Origin: Acidobacteria bacterium 13_1_20CM_3_53_8
GTDB lineage: Bacteria > Acidobacteriota > Blastocatellia > Pyrinomonadales > Pyrinomonadaceae
Reading direction: 5' to 3'
DNA: 64,000 nt
Assembly (NCBI GenBank): GCA_001920415.1
Contig: MNJR01000126.1
Location: forward strand, 21,757 to 85,756
The notes beneath the pieces were generated by a model, which did not search any database, was not told the origin of the DNA, and saw nothing but the letters and a program-made list of their open reading frames with translations. Every line of letters begins with the position of its first letter. The first letter of the stretch is position 1. The position numbers and the translations under genes are program-made. Of this stretch, positions 1 to 8,267 are shown piece by piece.

Positions 1-357
1 CATTTAGATTCAACCATAGCTTAAGTTAACGTGAATTCGGCACGGGCATTTCGTAGATAAGAGAAGATGGATTATCCACTAAATCACACTAAACTACACG
101 AAGAGATCAAATCATTTCGTGTTGTTTAGTGTGATGCGCGTGGATAGTTCTCTCTTTCGTCTTTATCTCTCTATCGCTTGATGAGTATGGTCGCTGAAAC
201 AGTATAACGCCGCTATTGAAAAGATATAGGGCAAGCTGGACGCGAAGCAGCCTAAGCGCTCGCTCCCCGCGCGAAAGATTTTTACCCAATTGTCCTTTTC
301 GATAGCGGCGTTAGAGGAGAGAATGTACCGCAAGCTATAAGCCTGGCCTGAGCTTTA
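1..357. other. Left-edge region without a supported gene
   Basis: No convincing coding sequence is visible. The region holds the 73-147 inverted repeat and the downstream flank of the small secreted protein gene that ends at 358. A 60-codon minus-strand frame at 107-289 has no recognisable features and runs through the hairpin, so it is not called. Confidence 0.5.
73..147. repeat. Inverted-repeat hairpin (ACACTAAAC-type arms)
   Basis: The arm at 83-102 pairs with 116-135 over 20 bp with one mismatch, and the outer parts (TATCCAC / GTGGATA) continue the pairing. It resembles the other spacer hairpins in shape, but a clear 7-nt period cannot be shown from this copy alone. Confidence 0.65.
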
Positions 358-768
358 TCACCTATAGCCTTCGCACTGCGTTAGCCACTTCGTAGTGAGT
401 TCCCACGACGTATTCTTGAAGATTTGTATGTTCTTCAGAACGCACTCGTCCCCGTCTTCGTCCACAAACTTAACATCGTACTCGCCTGGGACGATGTCGC
501 TGATAGTGTACGACTGGCCTGATTTCAAGATGTAGTCTCCAAGCTGGTCAGGCCCCCAGTTTCTGTCTTCGCTCGACGACATATAAAGGCGGTGAATGTC
601 GTACTTCGAGCTGTTTGCAACTGCAAGCGTATATCTCCTCTGCGCCTCTGCTGTCTTTACTGCCGCGTGACCTGTGGACGCAGGGGCGCTGAGCAAGAGG
701 GCAAAGAGTGTTCCGCAAAAGAGGGAAGCAAGCAACAGACCGCGATATAGCGGGGTAGGTTTCTTCAT
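358..768 (-). CDS. Small secreted protein of unknown function
   Basis: This 136-residue protein begins with a basic n-region and a hydrophobic stretch (about residues 8-28) ending near an Ala-rich site, a typical Sec signal peptide. The mature part (residues 45-136) has the motifs WGPDQLG, GEYDVKFVDEDGDEC and a terminal WxLT segment, which I know only from uncharacterised exported bacterial proteins. A clear SD (AAGGAG) lies about 8 nt before the ATG, and a sigma-70-like promoter at 853-880 drives it. Two cysteines in the mature part could form a disulfide. The function is unknown, but the small beta-rich domain suggests a periplasmic or surface role. Confidence 0.75.
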   Translation of the reverse strand: MKKPTPLYRGLLLASLFCGTLFALLLSAPASTGHAAVKTAEAQRRYTLAVANSSKYDIHRLYMSSSEDRNWGPDQLGDYILKSGQSYTISDIVPGEYDVKFVDEDGDECVLKNIQIFKNTSWELTTKWLTQCEGYR

Positions 769-852
769 AGAAGGTCTCCTTAATCAAAAAAAGGTTAATA
801 CAGTCTGCGGGGATTGAGACCCTCTTGGGGGAATCAATCTCAAGGCAAGACA

Positions 853-880
853 ATTTTAAGGAAAAGAGTTTGAATGTCAA
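853..880 (-). promoter_or_regulatory. Predicted sigma-70-type promoter for the 358-768 gene
   Basis: On the minus strand TTGACA (875-880) is followed after 16 nt by TAAAAT (853-858), giving a leader of about 80 nt before the ATG at 768. Only the sequence match supports it. Confidence 0.6.
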
Positions 881-894
881 TGCCTGCCTGGCGC

Positions 895-965
895 AAGTGA
901 CAAGTTACGGGTGACAGGATAAAATCATCTTTCAGCTTTATCTTGTCACCTGTCACTTATCACTG
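895..965. repeat. Heptamer-array hairpin before recQ (GTGACAA/GATAAGT family)
   Basis: Left arm 895-923 and right arm 937-965 are inverted copies of 7-nt units such as GTGACAA and GTGACAG, with about five mismatches and a 13-nt loop. The right arm ends only five bases before the recQ ATG, leaving no SD. Confidence 0.8.
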
Positions 966-970
966 TTTTT

Positions 971-3613
971 ATGGCGACCATTGAAGACGCCCTCACAGCG
1001 CTCCATGCACATTTCGGCTTCGAGGATTTCCGCGAAGGCCAGCGCGAAGTCGTAGGCTCTATCCTTGCGGGGCACGATACGGTCGTGGTGATGCCTACGG
1101 GCGGAGGCAAATCGCTCTGCTACCAGTTGCCCGCGCTGATGCGCGAGGGTGCGACGATAGTGGTCTCGCCGCTTATAGCCTTGATGAAAGATCAGGTGGA
1201 CGCGCTTCAGGCCAGAAACCTTCCGGCCACTTTCATTAATAGCTCTATTGATTTCGAGGAACAGAAATCGCGCATAGCCGCCCTGAAACGCGGCCACTTC
1301 AAGATGGTCTATGTCGCGCCTGAGCGATTCCGAAGCGCACACTTCGTAGAAGCTTTAAGAAACGCGAACATCACGCTCTTCGCCGTTGACGAAGCTCATT
1401 GCATCTCGCACTGGGGTCATGATTTTCGCCCGGATTACCTGCGCCTGAAGACTGCGTTAGAATCCATTGGCCGACCGCAAGCGGTCGCGCTCACGGCTAC
1501 GGCCACGCCTTACGTGCGCTCTGACATAATAGAACAGTTGGGCTTGCGAGAACCGCGCACATTCGTAAGCGGCTTCGACCGCCCGAATCTTTCAATCAAC
1601 GTCGTACACACAGAAAAAGAGCGTGAGAAGATAGCTCATATCAAACGGCTGGCGGCCACGGCAGGAGGCTCAGGCATCATCTACACTTCAACGCGCAAAG
1701 CTGTCGAACAGATTTCCGGGCGTTTGCAGTCAGCGAGCTTGAACGCCGTCAGTTACCACGCAGGGATGGATGATGCCGCTCGCACACGTGCGCAGGACGA
1801 GTTCATGAGCGGGCGCACGCAGATGATCGTTGCCACGAACGCTTTCGGCATGGGCATTGACAAACCAGACATACGTTTCGTCGCACACTACCAGCTTCCC
1901 GGCTCAATCGAAGCTTACTATCAGGAGATTGGTAGAGCAGGGCGTGATCGCTTGCCTTCGACCTGCGTTCTGCTCTTCAACTACGCGGACAAGCGCACGC
2001 AGGACTATTTTATAGAAGGCTCCTACCCTCCGCCCGAAGCAATCGCGCGCGTTTACGAGGCGCTCACGGCAACAGGGCAGAAGCGTATAGAGCTTTCCGT
2101 GAGCGAGATAGCGGCGCGTGCAAGTGTTCGCAACGAGATGGCAGTGCAATCTGCGCTCATCATTTTAGAGAAGGCAGGGCACATAGAGCGCGGGAGCGCC
2201 GCAGAGAATCGCGCAAACTTGCGCCTTCTCATGCCCAAACACCTTGCGCGTGAAGCGGTTGGCGAGCGTGACACAAAAGCGCGGCAAGTTCTCTTCGGCA
2301 TCTTGGGCGGGTACGACATAAGCGAGCGCGCTGATGTGGAGCTTGACGTAGCAGAGTTTGCAGAAACTATGGCGCTTGATCTAGCGAGCGCGCGTCGTGC
2401 CTTCTCCGCTCTGGCATCTTCCGGCATCATCTCGTACCAGCCCGCGCGCAGGACTCGCGGCGTGCTTATGCTTGACGAGCATCCTGTCAAACAACTTCGC
2501 ATACGCCCGCAGGATATTGCTCGCCGCGCCGCGCTCGAACAGCGCAAGCTGCGCGAGATGATCAATTTTTGTTACACGGATAGCTGCTATCGCGCCTTCA
2601 TACTGGACTACTTCGGCGATCCGCATCACGCCCAAAACTGCGGCACGTGCGGCAACTGCGACCCTCAGATGAAGAGCGTTGCCTCGCAAGGGCAAAGCGT
2701 ACAGCCTCCGATTGACCCATTGACCGAGCTTGATCGCTTTGTTCGTGAACAAGTGCCTTTCGCTACTGATTTGGAGGAAGATTTAAAGGAGAGCGCGCGC
2801 ATGCGCCGCGTGGGCGAGACGGCGGAAGCCGGTGCACAGGGCGAAGAAGCTGAAGCCGCTTTGAGCATCACAACCGCACGCGCGCTCACAATGGAAGAGA
2901 GCCTTCTTGTCAGAAAAATCTTAGCGTGCGCGGCGCGTATGCAGGGCAGATTCGGGAAAGGACTGCTCGCATCAACGCTCCGTGGCTCGCGCGCCAAACA
3001 GGTATTGCAGGCCGGTCTTGACCAACTCTCAACCTACGGCATCTTGAGCGACATGACGCAGGACGAGATTCTTCTTTACATTGATGCGCTCGTCGCGGCT
3101 GGCTGCCTGCACGTGACTGGCGGCGCTTATCCGACCGTTTCACTCACTCCTCTTGGCGGCGACGTGATGCGCGAGCGCGAGTCTCTCGAGCTTGCTATTG
3201 CAGAAACCGCTCTGAGCGCTCTGGCTCATCAATCACCCGTCGCCACCACGCGCGCTTCACGCGTAACGGAAGATGCGAAGCGCGTGAGCACGGTTGACGA
3301 AACTTACACGCTCTACTGCGAAGGACTTTCGATAGAGGAGATAAGCCGTCGGCGAGGACTCACTGAAATCACAATCGAGAAGCACCTCGCCGATTGCATT
3401 CAACAGGGGCGCGAGTTCGACATCACGCGCCACGTCTCGGACAGAGATCGCGCGGCGATAGAGTTAGCCATAGAGCAACTCGGCACAGAGCAATTGAGAC
3501 CACTTCGGGACGCTCTACCAGCACACATCAACTACCGCATGATTCGCTTCGTCGTCGCCGACATGCAACGCGTAGGACAGAGCGATAGCGATAAGCTTGA
3601 AGGTGATTTATGA
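971..3613 (+). CDS. recQ: ATP-dependent DNA helicase RecQ
   Basis: This superfamily-2 3'-5' helicase acts in recombination and stalled-fork repair. Visible are Walker A (MPTGGGKS, about residues 41-48), the DEAH box at 140-143 with the RecQ-specific aromatic loop after it, and the arginine-finger motif QEIGRAGRD. A Cys-rich zinc-binding subdomain follows (CGTCGNC, about residue 560), then a winged-helix RQC-like part and a C-terminal helix-turn-helix region (EEISRRRGLTEITIEKH, about 790-810). At 880 residues it is longer than E. coli RecQ (about 610) and no HRDC domain is evident. The ATG has no SD because a heptamer hairpin ends just upstream. Its stop overlaps the next ATG (ATGA), so the two genes are probably translationally coupled. 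Confidence 0.95.
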   Translation: MATIEDALTALHAHFGFEDFREGQREVVGSILAGHDTVVVMPTGGGKSLCYQLPALMREGATIVVSPLIALMKDQVDALQARNLPATFINSSIDFEEQKSRIAALKRGHFKMVYVAPERFRSAHFVEALRNANITLFAVDEAHCISHWGHDFRPDYLRLKTALESIGRPQAVALTATATPYVRSDIIEQLGLREPRTFVSGFDRPNLSINVVHTEKEREKIAHIKRLAATAGGSGIIYTSTRKAVEQISGRLQSASLNAVSYHAGMDDAARTRAQDEFMSGRTQMIVATNAFGMGIDKPDIRFVAHYQLPGSIEAYYQEIGRAGRDRLPSTCVLLFNYADKRTQDYFIEGSYPPPEAIARVYEALTATGQKRIELSVSEIAARASVRNEMAVQSALIILEKAGHIERGSAAENRANLRLLMPKHLAREAVGERDTKARQVLFGILGGYDISERADVELDVAEFAETMALDLASARRAFSALASSGIISYQPARRTRGVLMLDEHPVKQLRIRPQDIARRAALEQRKLREMINFCYTDSCYRAFILDYFGDPHHAQNCGTCGNCDPQMKSVASQGQSVQPPIDPLTELDRFVREQVPFATDLEEDLKESARMRRVGETAEAGAQGEEAEAALSITTARALTMEESLLVRKILACAARMQGRFGKGLLASTLRGSRAKQVLQAGLDQLSTYGILSDMTQDEILLYIDALVAAGCLHVTGGAYPTVSLTPLGGDVMRERESLELAIAETALSALAHQSPVATTRASRVTEDAKRVSTVDETYTLYCEGLSIEEISRRRGLTEITIEKHLADCIQQGREFDITRHVSDRDRAAIELAIEQLGTEQLRPLRDALPAHINYRMIRFVVADMQRVGQSDSDKLEGDL

Positions 3614-4350
3614 AAATAGCGAGAAGAGATTTACTAGCGGGCATCGGCGGCTTGAGCGCCGGGCTGATTTTTAGCGGCTGTGGCAAGGGCGATAACAGGA
3701 GTTCGCCAAAAGCTCAATCTTCATCCGAACGGGATGAAGGTGCGAAAGGTGGTGAAGTCACTGCGACCGAAGACTTGATGCGCGAGCATGGAGTTCTGCG
3801 CCGCGCGCTTCTGGTTTACAGCGAGGTGGCGGTAAAGCTGCGCGGCAATGCTTCCAACGTCTCGCCCGATTCGCTTCAAAAAACAGCTAAACTCTTTCGC
3901 GCTTTTGGCGAGGATTACCATGAGAAGAAGCTGGAAGAGGCTTACATCTTTCCTGCTGTGAAACAGGCTGGCGGAGCGGCTGCCGCTCTCCCCGACATTC
4001 TATTAACGCAACACCAACGCGGGCGCGAGATAACCGATTACATCTTGTCAGTCACGCAGGGCGCAAAGCTCGGCCAGAGCAACGCTGAATCTCTCGCTCG
4101 CGCTATGGAAACTCTCGTTCGCATGTACCGCGCTCACGCCGCGCGCGAAGATACCGTAATCTTTTCAGCATGGAAGCAGACCATGACGGCCAAGCAATTG
4201 GACGAAATCGGCGACAAGTTTGAAGAGATTGAGCACCAGCAGTTCGGTGAAGACGGGTTCGAGCAGGCCGTGCGGCAAATCTCGGAGATTGAGAACAGCC
4301 TTGGACTCTCGGACTTAAACCAATTCACAGCGCCACAGCCAGCGACATGA
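3610..4350 (+). CDS. Tat-exported hemerythrin-domain lipoprotein
   Basis: The N terminus carries a twin-arginine motif (RRDLLAG, residues 5-11), a hydrophobic segment and a lipobox ending at Cys24 (FSGC), so export by Tat and lipid anchoring are predicted. The body is a hemerythrin HHE-type four-helix bundle with the ligand segments LMREHGVLRR, DYHEKKLEE, TQHQRGREI and YRAHAAREDTVIF. Such domains bind a di-iron centre for O2 or NO sensing or storage. It overlaps the end of recQ by 4 nt (ATGA), an unusual pairing with no obvious functional link. A tatA gene lies further right, at 34655-35002. Confidence 0.85.
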   Translation: MKIARRDLLAGIGGLSAGLIFSGCGKGDNRSSPKAQSSSERDEGAKGGEVTATEDLMREHGVLRRALLVYSEVAVKLRGNASNVSPDSLQKTAKLFRAFGEDYHEKKLEEAYIFPAVKQAGGAAAALPDILLTQHQRGREITDYILSVTQGAKLGQSNAESLARAMETLVRMYRAHAAREDTVIFSAWKQTMTAKQLDEIGDKFEEIEHQQFGEDGFEQAVRQISEIENSLGLSDLNQFTAPQPAT

Positions 4351-4471
4351 TTGCGTGAATTTTTGGAGTTAATAAAAGAATGCGCTCGGCAGCCGAGTGT
4401 TTGCATCACTGATGTATAATCATGTATCGCGCCACAGACGACTTATCCTGACTCTTTCAGATAGATTGAAG

Positions 4472-5611
4472 ATGAGCACGGGGTTGGAATTATTAGACCA
4501 GCAAGACAGGATTCAAAACGGAGATGAAGAAGAAGCGTGTTGCGCGCTCGAAGAGATAGCGCATTTTCTTCACGAAAAACCGTTCACGCCACATAGCCTG
4601 TTCACAAGCGGTCATGCACAAACCCTAGCTGCCTATGCTTGGCCGCGCCGTCGTTCACTGCGCAAGATGGATGCGTACGAAGCTCGTCTCTTTGAAGTCG
4701 AGCCGGGGGTGCGCATGCTGGCGCACTCCTCCTGGCAGAAGAATCCTAAAGAGAGTCCGACGCTTCTGTTGATGCACGGGCTGGAAGGCTCAAGCCAGTC
4801 TGTTTACATGATTGGAACCGCGTTGAAAGCATTTCGCGCTGGCTTCAACATCGTGCGGCTGAACCAGCGCACATGCGGCGGGACGGAGCATCTGACGCCT
4901 ACGCTCTACGACAGCGGCATGAGCCGCGATGTGCGCGCAGTCGTTCGAGAATTGATCGAGCGCGACGAATTAAAACGTATCTTCGTGTGCGGATTCTCTA
5001 TGAGCGGCAACATCGTTCTCAAATACGCTGGCGAAGAGGCCGGCAGTCTTCCGCGCGAAATCTCAGGCGTCATAGCCGTCTCGCCTTCCGTTGACCTCTT
5101 TGCCAGCGCAAATGCAATTAAGCGACGCGAGAACTGGATTTACCATAAAAGTTTCATGATTGACCTGCGCAGCCGCATGCGCCGCAAGAAGAGACTTTTC
5201 CCGGACATTTACGACACGCGCGGCCTTAGCAGCATACGCACCATGCGACAGTTCGACGAACGATTCACCGCTCAACACGGAGGATATAGCAACGCTGATG
5301 ACTACTACGCGCGCGCCAGCGCCCTCCCGCTTATAAAACGCATACGAACGCCCACGCTCATCATTCACGCGCAGGATGATCCATTCATCCCCTACGAGCC
5401 GCTGAAAAACAGGGCTGTCACCGAGAATCCTTACGTCATTACGCTGGCTCCGCGTCATGGCGGGCACGTGGGCTTCATCTCGAATGAAACGGATGCTGAA
5501 GATCGGTTCTGGGCCGAGAACCGCATAGTTGAATTCTGTCGGCTGATTGAAGAGACGCGGAGACGCCGGGACACGGAGACGCGGCGAAAAGAGCAGACGA
5601 AGAGAAATTAG
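4472..5611 (+). CDS. YheT-family alpha/beta hydrolase
   Basis: The protein belongs to the YheT/EMB8 alpha/beta hydrolase group, with HTSLF-type and LLMHGLEGSSQS motifs near the N terminus. The candidate triad is Ser in GFSMSGN, Asp in HAQDDPFIP and His in PRHGGHVGF. Substrate unknown; esterase or lipase activity is known for the family. ATG 4472 is chosen because a TATAAT box at 4415-4420 overlaps the longer GTG (4397) and ATG (4412) starts; the SD is weak (GAAG). The last 20 or so residues (RRRRDTETRRKEQ) are encoded by the ACGCGGNG octamer array and are not part of the fold. Confidence 0.85.
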   Translation: MSTGLELLDQQDRIQNGDEEEACCALEEIAHFLHEKPFTPHSLFTSGHAQTLAAYAWPRRRSLRKMDAYEARLFEVEPGVRMLAHSSWQKNPKESPTLLLMHGLEGSSQSVYMIGTALKAFRAGFNIVRLNQRTCGGTEHLTPTLYDSGMSRDVRAVVRELIERDELKRIFVCGFSMSGNIVLKYAGEEAGSLPREISGVIAVSPSVDLFASANAIKRRENWIYHKSFMIDLRSRMRRKKRLFPDIYDTRGLSSIRTMRQFDERFTAQHGGYSNADDYYARASALPLIKRIRTPTLIIHAQDDPFIPYEPLKNRAVTENPYVITLAPRHGGHVGFISNETDAEDRFWAENRIVEFCRLIEETRRRRDTETRRKEQTKRN

Positions 5612-5678
5612 ACACTACACTCTTACCATCACTTTGTTCTTCTCTCCGCGTCGCCGCGTCCCCGCGTCTCCGCGTCAT
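5551..5678. repeat. Octamer-array hairpin ACGCGGNG between convergent genes
   Basis: Left arm 5551-5600 (GAGACGCGGAGACGCC...) and right arm 5635-5678 (CGCGTCGCCGCGTCCCC...) are inverted arrays with an 8-nt period. The arms reach into the 3' ends of both flanking convergent genes and encode their arginine/charged tails. Confidence 0.85.
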
Positions 5679-6087
5679 CCTTCTTCTCCTCTTCTTCTTC
5701 CAAATCTTCTGCGGGCGCGTGATAGGCCATCACCTCTTCGTGCGTATGAACTACGCGCGAGGCAAGCTCTTCGAGCAGGCGGCGAATGCGACCCGGCTCT
5801 TCTTGTTCGATGGTGAGTTCCGTTTCTCCCTCACGGCCTAGCGCTAGCTGTAGGTGCACAAGCTCGGCTGTGACGCGGCGGCAGGCTGCGCACGAGACCA
5901 TGTGCGCGATTAAGGGAGCGGACTCGGCTTCGCTCAGACGACCCTCGACGAATGCTGTAAGCTGGTCTTCGTCCAGGTGCGAGACTTCAAGCCCGCGAGC
6001 CGTTGCTATGGACGCGCGGGCAGCGAGTCGCGCGTGTATCAGGTCGCGCAACGCTGAGGCTCGCTTGTCTGTTTTCTGTCGGGGCAT
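5629..6087 (-). CDS. Putative zinc-finger anti-sigma factor
   Basis: A zf-HC2-like segment (HLDEDQLTAFVEGRL followed by HMVSCAACR, about residues 37-71) shows the H-x3-C-x2-C zinc pattern of ZAS-type anti-sigma factors. No membrane segment is present, so it should be cytoplasmic. It starts 32 nt after the sigma-factor gene on the same strand, which supports a sigma/anti-sigma pair. After an acidic stretch (DLEEEEE) the C terminus is repeat-derived (DDAETRGRGDAERRTK), encoded by the octamer hairpin. The interaction with the neighbour is inferred from context only. Confidence 0.7.
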   Translation of the reverse strand: MPRQKTDKRASALRDLIHARLAARASIATARGLEVSHLDEDQLTAFVEGRLSEAESAPLIAHMVSCAACRRVTAELVHLQLALGREGETELTIEQEEPGRIRRLLEELASRVVHTHEEVMAYHAPAEDLEEEEEKKDDAETRGRGDAERRTK

Positions 6088-6119
6088 CTTCCCTTAAAAC
6101 TCCGTCAAAAGTTGGACGG

Positions 6120-7163
6120 CTACTCGCCCGTGCCTTTGCTCAAATTCCATGCGCCCGCGTCCGCCAAATTGTTCCTAACGTCCTCGCGCGCCAAATCTTC
6201 CGTTGCCAGTTCAGAGCAGATGTCAACTTCAGCATCGCTCAAACCGTGTCGTCTTTGTAATACGTCTCGAAAAGCTTTCTGGATTTTCTCGTAAACTTTT
6301 TCAAGCCAGCGCATGATGGTTGATTCGTGAACGCGCGATTCCGGCGCACTCAATCGCCGCTTCGATTGTCGCTGAAACCATCTGCGCAGAGGCGAAGAGG
6401 GGACTTCTACAAGGCGAGCTATCTCGCGCAGCTTCAAGTTCTCTACGTGATAATAGAGAAGAAGCAGCTTCTCGTGATCGCCTAGAGTTTGAAGCGATTC
6501 GTCCAGTGCCTCTGATGTCAATGTCGCGTAACGATCCCGGGTTATGCGGTCAATCGCAGCCGATTCGCTTCCCTCGCGCGAGCGCTCACGCAATCCTGGG
6601 CGCGCGCGCGATTCGCCGCCAGCTTCAGACCAATCTTCAATCGAAACTTCGTCGTGGCTTGCGCGGTGCAGGTCAATGACCGCGTGCCAGACCACAGTGC
6701 GAAGCCAGCCGCGAAGAGTGCCGCGCCCCGTGTAGGTGGCGAACTTCGACTGTCGAACTCCTTCGACCACGCGCGTGCCGTAAAGCTCTACATAGACCGA
6801 ATCAATCACCTCTTCGGCGCTAGTGTCTGCGCTAGCCAGATGGCGAGCCACGCGCTCTATATAGCGGCGGTAAGATTGGTCGAACTCCCACCACGCGTGC
6901 TCGTTGCCTTGCGAGCAGGCGAGCGCAAGATATAGATCAGCCGTTTGAAGCTCGCCTAAAAATAGGCGAACCGTTTCTGCTGACGGCGCTTCTCCGTCGC
7001 TCTGGCCTAAATATTTATTAACGGCTGTGCGAATCGCCGTAGTGAAGTCTTCGAGCGTCACACCGTAGTTCGGTGCGGCAGCCCGGCAGCGGCTATAGAG
7101 CGCCTCTACGTCTGCGGCGCATTCGCTGATAGTGCGTTCCAGGTAGTCTTGAAGCTGATTCAT
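6120..7163 (-). CDS. ECF-like sigma-70 family RNA polymerase sigma factor
   Basis: Region 2 appears as WWEFDQSYRRYIERVARHL with the following EEVIDSVYVELYG, and region 4 as LREIARLVEVPSSPLRRWFQR. It has an N-terminal extension of about 80 residues and a C-terminal helix-rich extension of about 80, which is unusual for plain ECF factors. Start: ATG 7163 is chosen over TTG 7178 because the -10 box TATAAT sits at 7178-7183. That leaves a leader of only about 8 nt and no SD, so initiation may be nearly leaderless. The next gene is a zinc-finger anti-sigma candidate. Confidence 0.8.
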   Translation of the reverse strand: MNQLQDYLERTISECAADVEALYSRCRAAAPNYGVTLEDFTTAIRTAVNKYLGQSDGEAPSAETVRLFLGELQTADLYLALACSQGNEHAWWEFDQSYRRYIERVARHLASADTSAEEVIDSVYVELYGTRVVEGVRQSKFATYTGRGTLRGWLRTVVWHAVIDLHRASHDEVSIEDWSEAGGESRARPGLRERSREGSESAAIDRITRDRYATLTSEALDESLQTLGDHEKLLLLYYHVENLKLREIARLVEVPSSPLRRWFQRQSKRRLSAPESRVHESTIMRWLEKVYEKIQKAFRDVLQRRHGLSDAEVDICSELATEDLAREDVRNNLADAGAWNLSKGTGE

Positions 7164-7177
7164 CAGGAGTTGGCCCA

Positions 7178-7205
7178 ATTATAGATGAATCCGGCTGATT
7201 CTCAA
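7178..7205 (-). promoter_or_regulatory. Predicted promoter of the sigma-factor gene
   Basis: Minus-strand TTGAGA (7200-7205), a 16-nt spacer and TATAAT (7178-7183). The expected transcription start is about 8 nt before the ATG at 7163. Confidence 0.6.
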
Positions 7206-7387
7206 CCACCTAATTTTATAGAGTTGGCAGCCCATGAGCTTTCGCCCCCGGCCACGCCCCTTTTTCAAACGCCTTTCAGGCTCAAACGGCGTTCCTTCTA
7301 ATCAATTTCTTGCGGGCGGCCTGGAGGGACGAATCGCTCGCCGCCCAAGCGGGTTGACGGCAGATGTGTAGGGGTTTTGCATAAAAA

Positions 7388-7470
7388 CAGTTTTCAGTTT
7401 TTAGTTTTCAGTTTTCAGAAAGAAGCGAACTGGCTTTTAACTTAAAACTGAAAACTAAAAACTGAAAACT
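7388..7470. repeat. Heptamer hairpin, CAGTTTT family
   Basis: Left arm 7388-7418 (CAGTTTTCAGTTTTTAG...) pairs with 7443-7470. The 24-nt loop begins AAAGAAGCG and ends GCTTTTAACTT, the family core in forward orientation. It lies two bases past the stop of the secreted-protein gene and is followed by a short TCTA microsatellite. Confidence 0.9.
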
Positions 7471-7472
7471 AT

Positions 7473-8267
7473 CTATCTATCTATTATCTTGATGAGCCGC
7501 AGGGCGTGGTTGCGAGCTATCAGGGGAATGCGTTCGTCGTTGCTGAGGTCGCGCAATAGCGGCACAAGTTGTTTCGGGTCGGAGAGTCCGTTGATTTTAA
7601 TTAGCGTTTCGAGGCTGCGCATCAGTTCAGGAGTGTTGAGCGGCTCGTTCTCGCGCGCGACCGCGATGTCGAAGACGAACATGGCCTGCTCAGCCGCGCG
7701 CCTGTACTCGTTGGCTAGAGCGTAGGCGTCTCGGTCGTTCGTCCAGTTGAAAGTGTCCTCACGCTCGCGCCCGCCCATCTTCATTCCCAATGTGTGTGTG
7801 CCCAGATGCGCCATCTGTCTTTCCGACTGATACTTCGTGCTGGAATCAAGAAAGTTAAGCGAGCGCCAGAGCGAGGTAATGCGCTCTAGCGCCGCGTCGG
7901 AAAGTTGGAAAGGCTCTGTGATAGGCTCAAGCGCGTTTCGTCGCTCGAATGTAATCTGCCCGCGCCCATGCGCGTCATGCTCTATTTTTATGTGAGTGGT
8001 GATGAATTGCGGCTGCTTGAATTCGTAGAAGTAGTGAACTGCGATCGCTTCTTCTGAATTGTGCGCTGGCTGAGCGGCGCTTTCGCGCGCGTTGTGTTTG
8101 GCCGGGGGCGCGTTCGATGTCCCGTTCGCCGTAGGCGCAGCGCGCTGTTCAGTGTGCTGCGGCGCGCTTTGCTGGCGGCTACTTTGCGCAGCAGTGCAAA
8201 TTGCCGCGCCCGTTAAAAGCAGCGCGGCAAGCATGGATTGCCATAAAAATTTTCTGGAAAAAATCAC
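7473..8267 (-). CDS. Secreted protein of unknown function, smc operon
   Basis: Residues 8-27 form a signal peptide ending in TAAQ, followed by a Gln/Ala/Pro-rich linker to about residue 70. The remaining region (VHYFYEFKQPQFITTHIKIEHD onward, seen here in part) is an uncharacterised mixed domain followed by alpha-helical repeats (PLLRDLSNDERIPLIARNHALR). Its ATG overlaps the smc stop (ATGA), so it is co-transcribed and probably translationally coupled to smc despite the export signal. I do not recognise a family. Confidence 0.75.
   Translation of the reverse strand: MIFSRKFLWQSMLAALLLTGAAICTAAQSSRQQSAPQHTEQRAAPTANGTSNAPPAKHNARESAAQPAHNSEEAIAVHYFYEFKQPQFITTHIKIEHDAHGRGQITFERRNALEPITEPFQLSDAALERITSLWRSLNFLDSSTKYQSERQMAHLGTHTLGMKMGGREREDTFNWTNDRDAYALANEYRRAAEQAMFVFDIAVARENEPLNTPELMRSLETLIKINGLSDPKQLVPLLRDLSNDERIPLIARNHALRLIKIIDR

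Noticed and set aside
107..289. 60-codon minus-strand frame
   Set aside because: It crosses the 73-147 inverted repeat, has no recognisable domain and no SD support.
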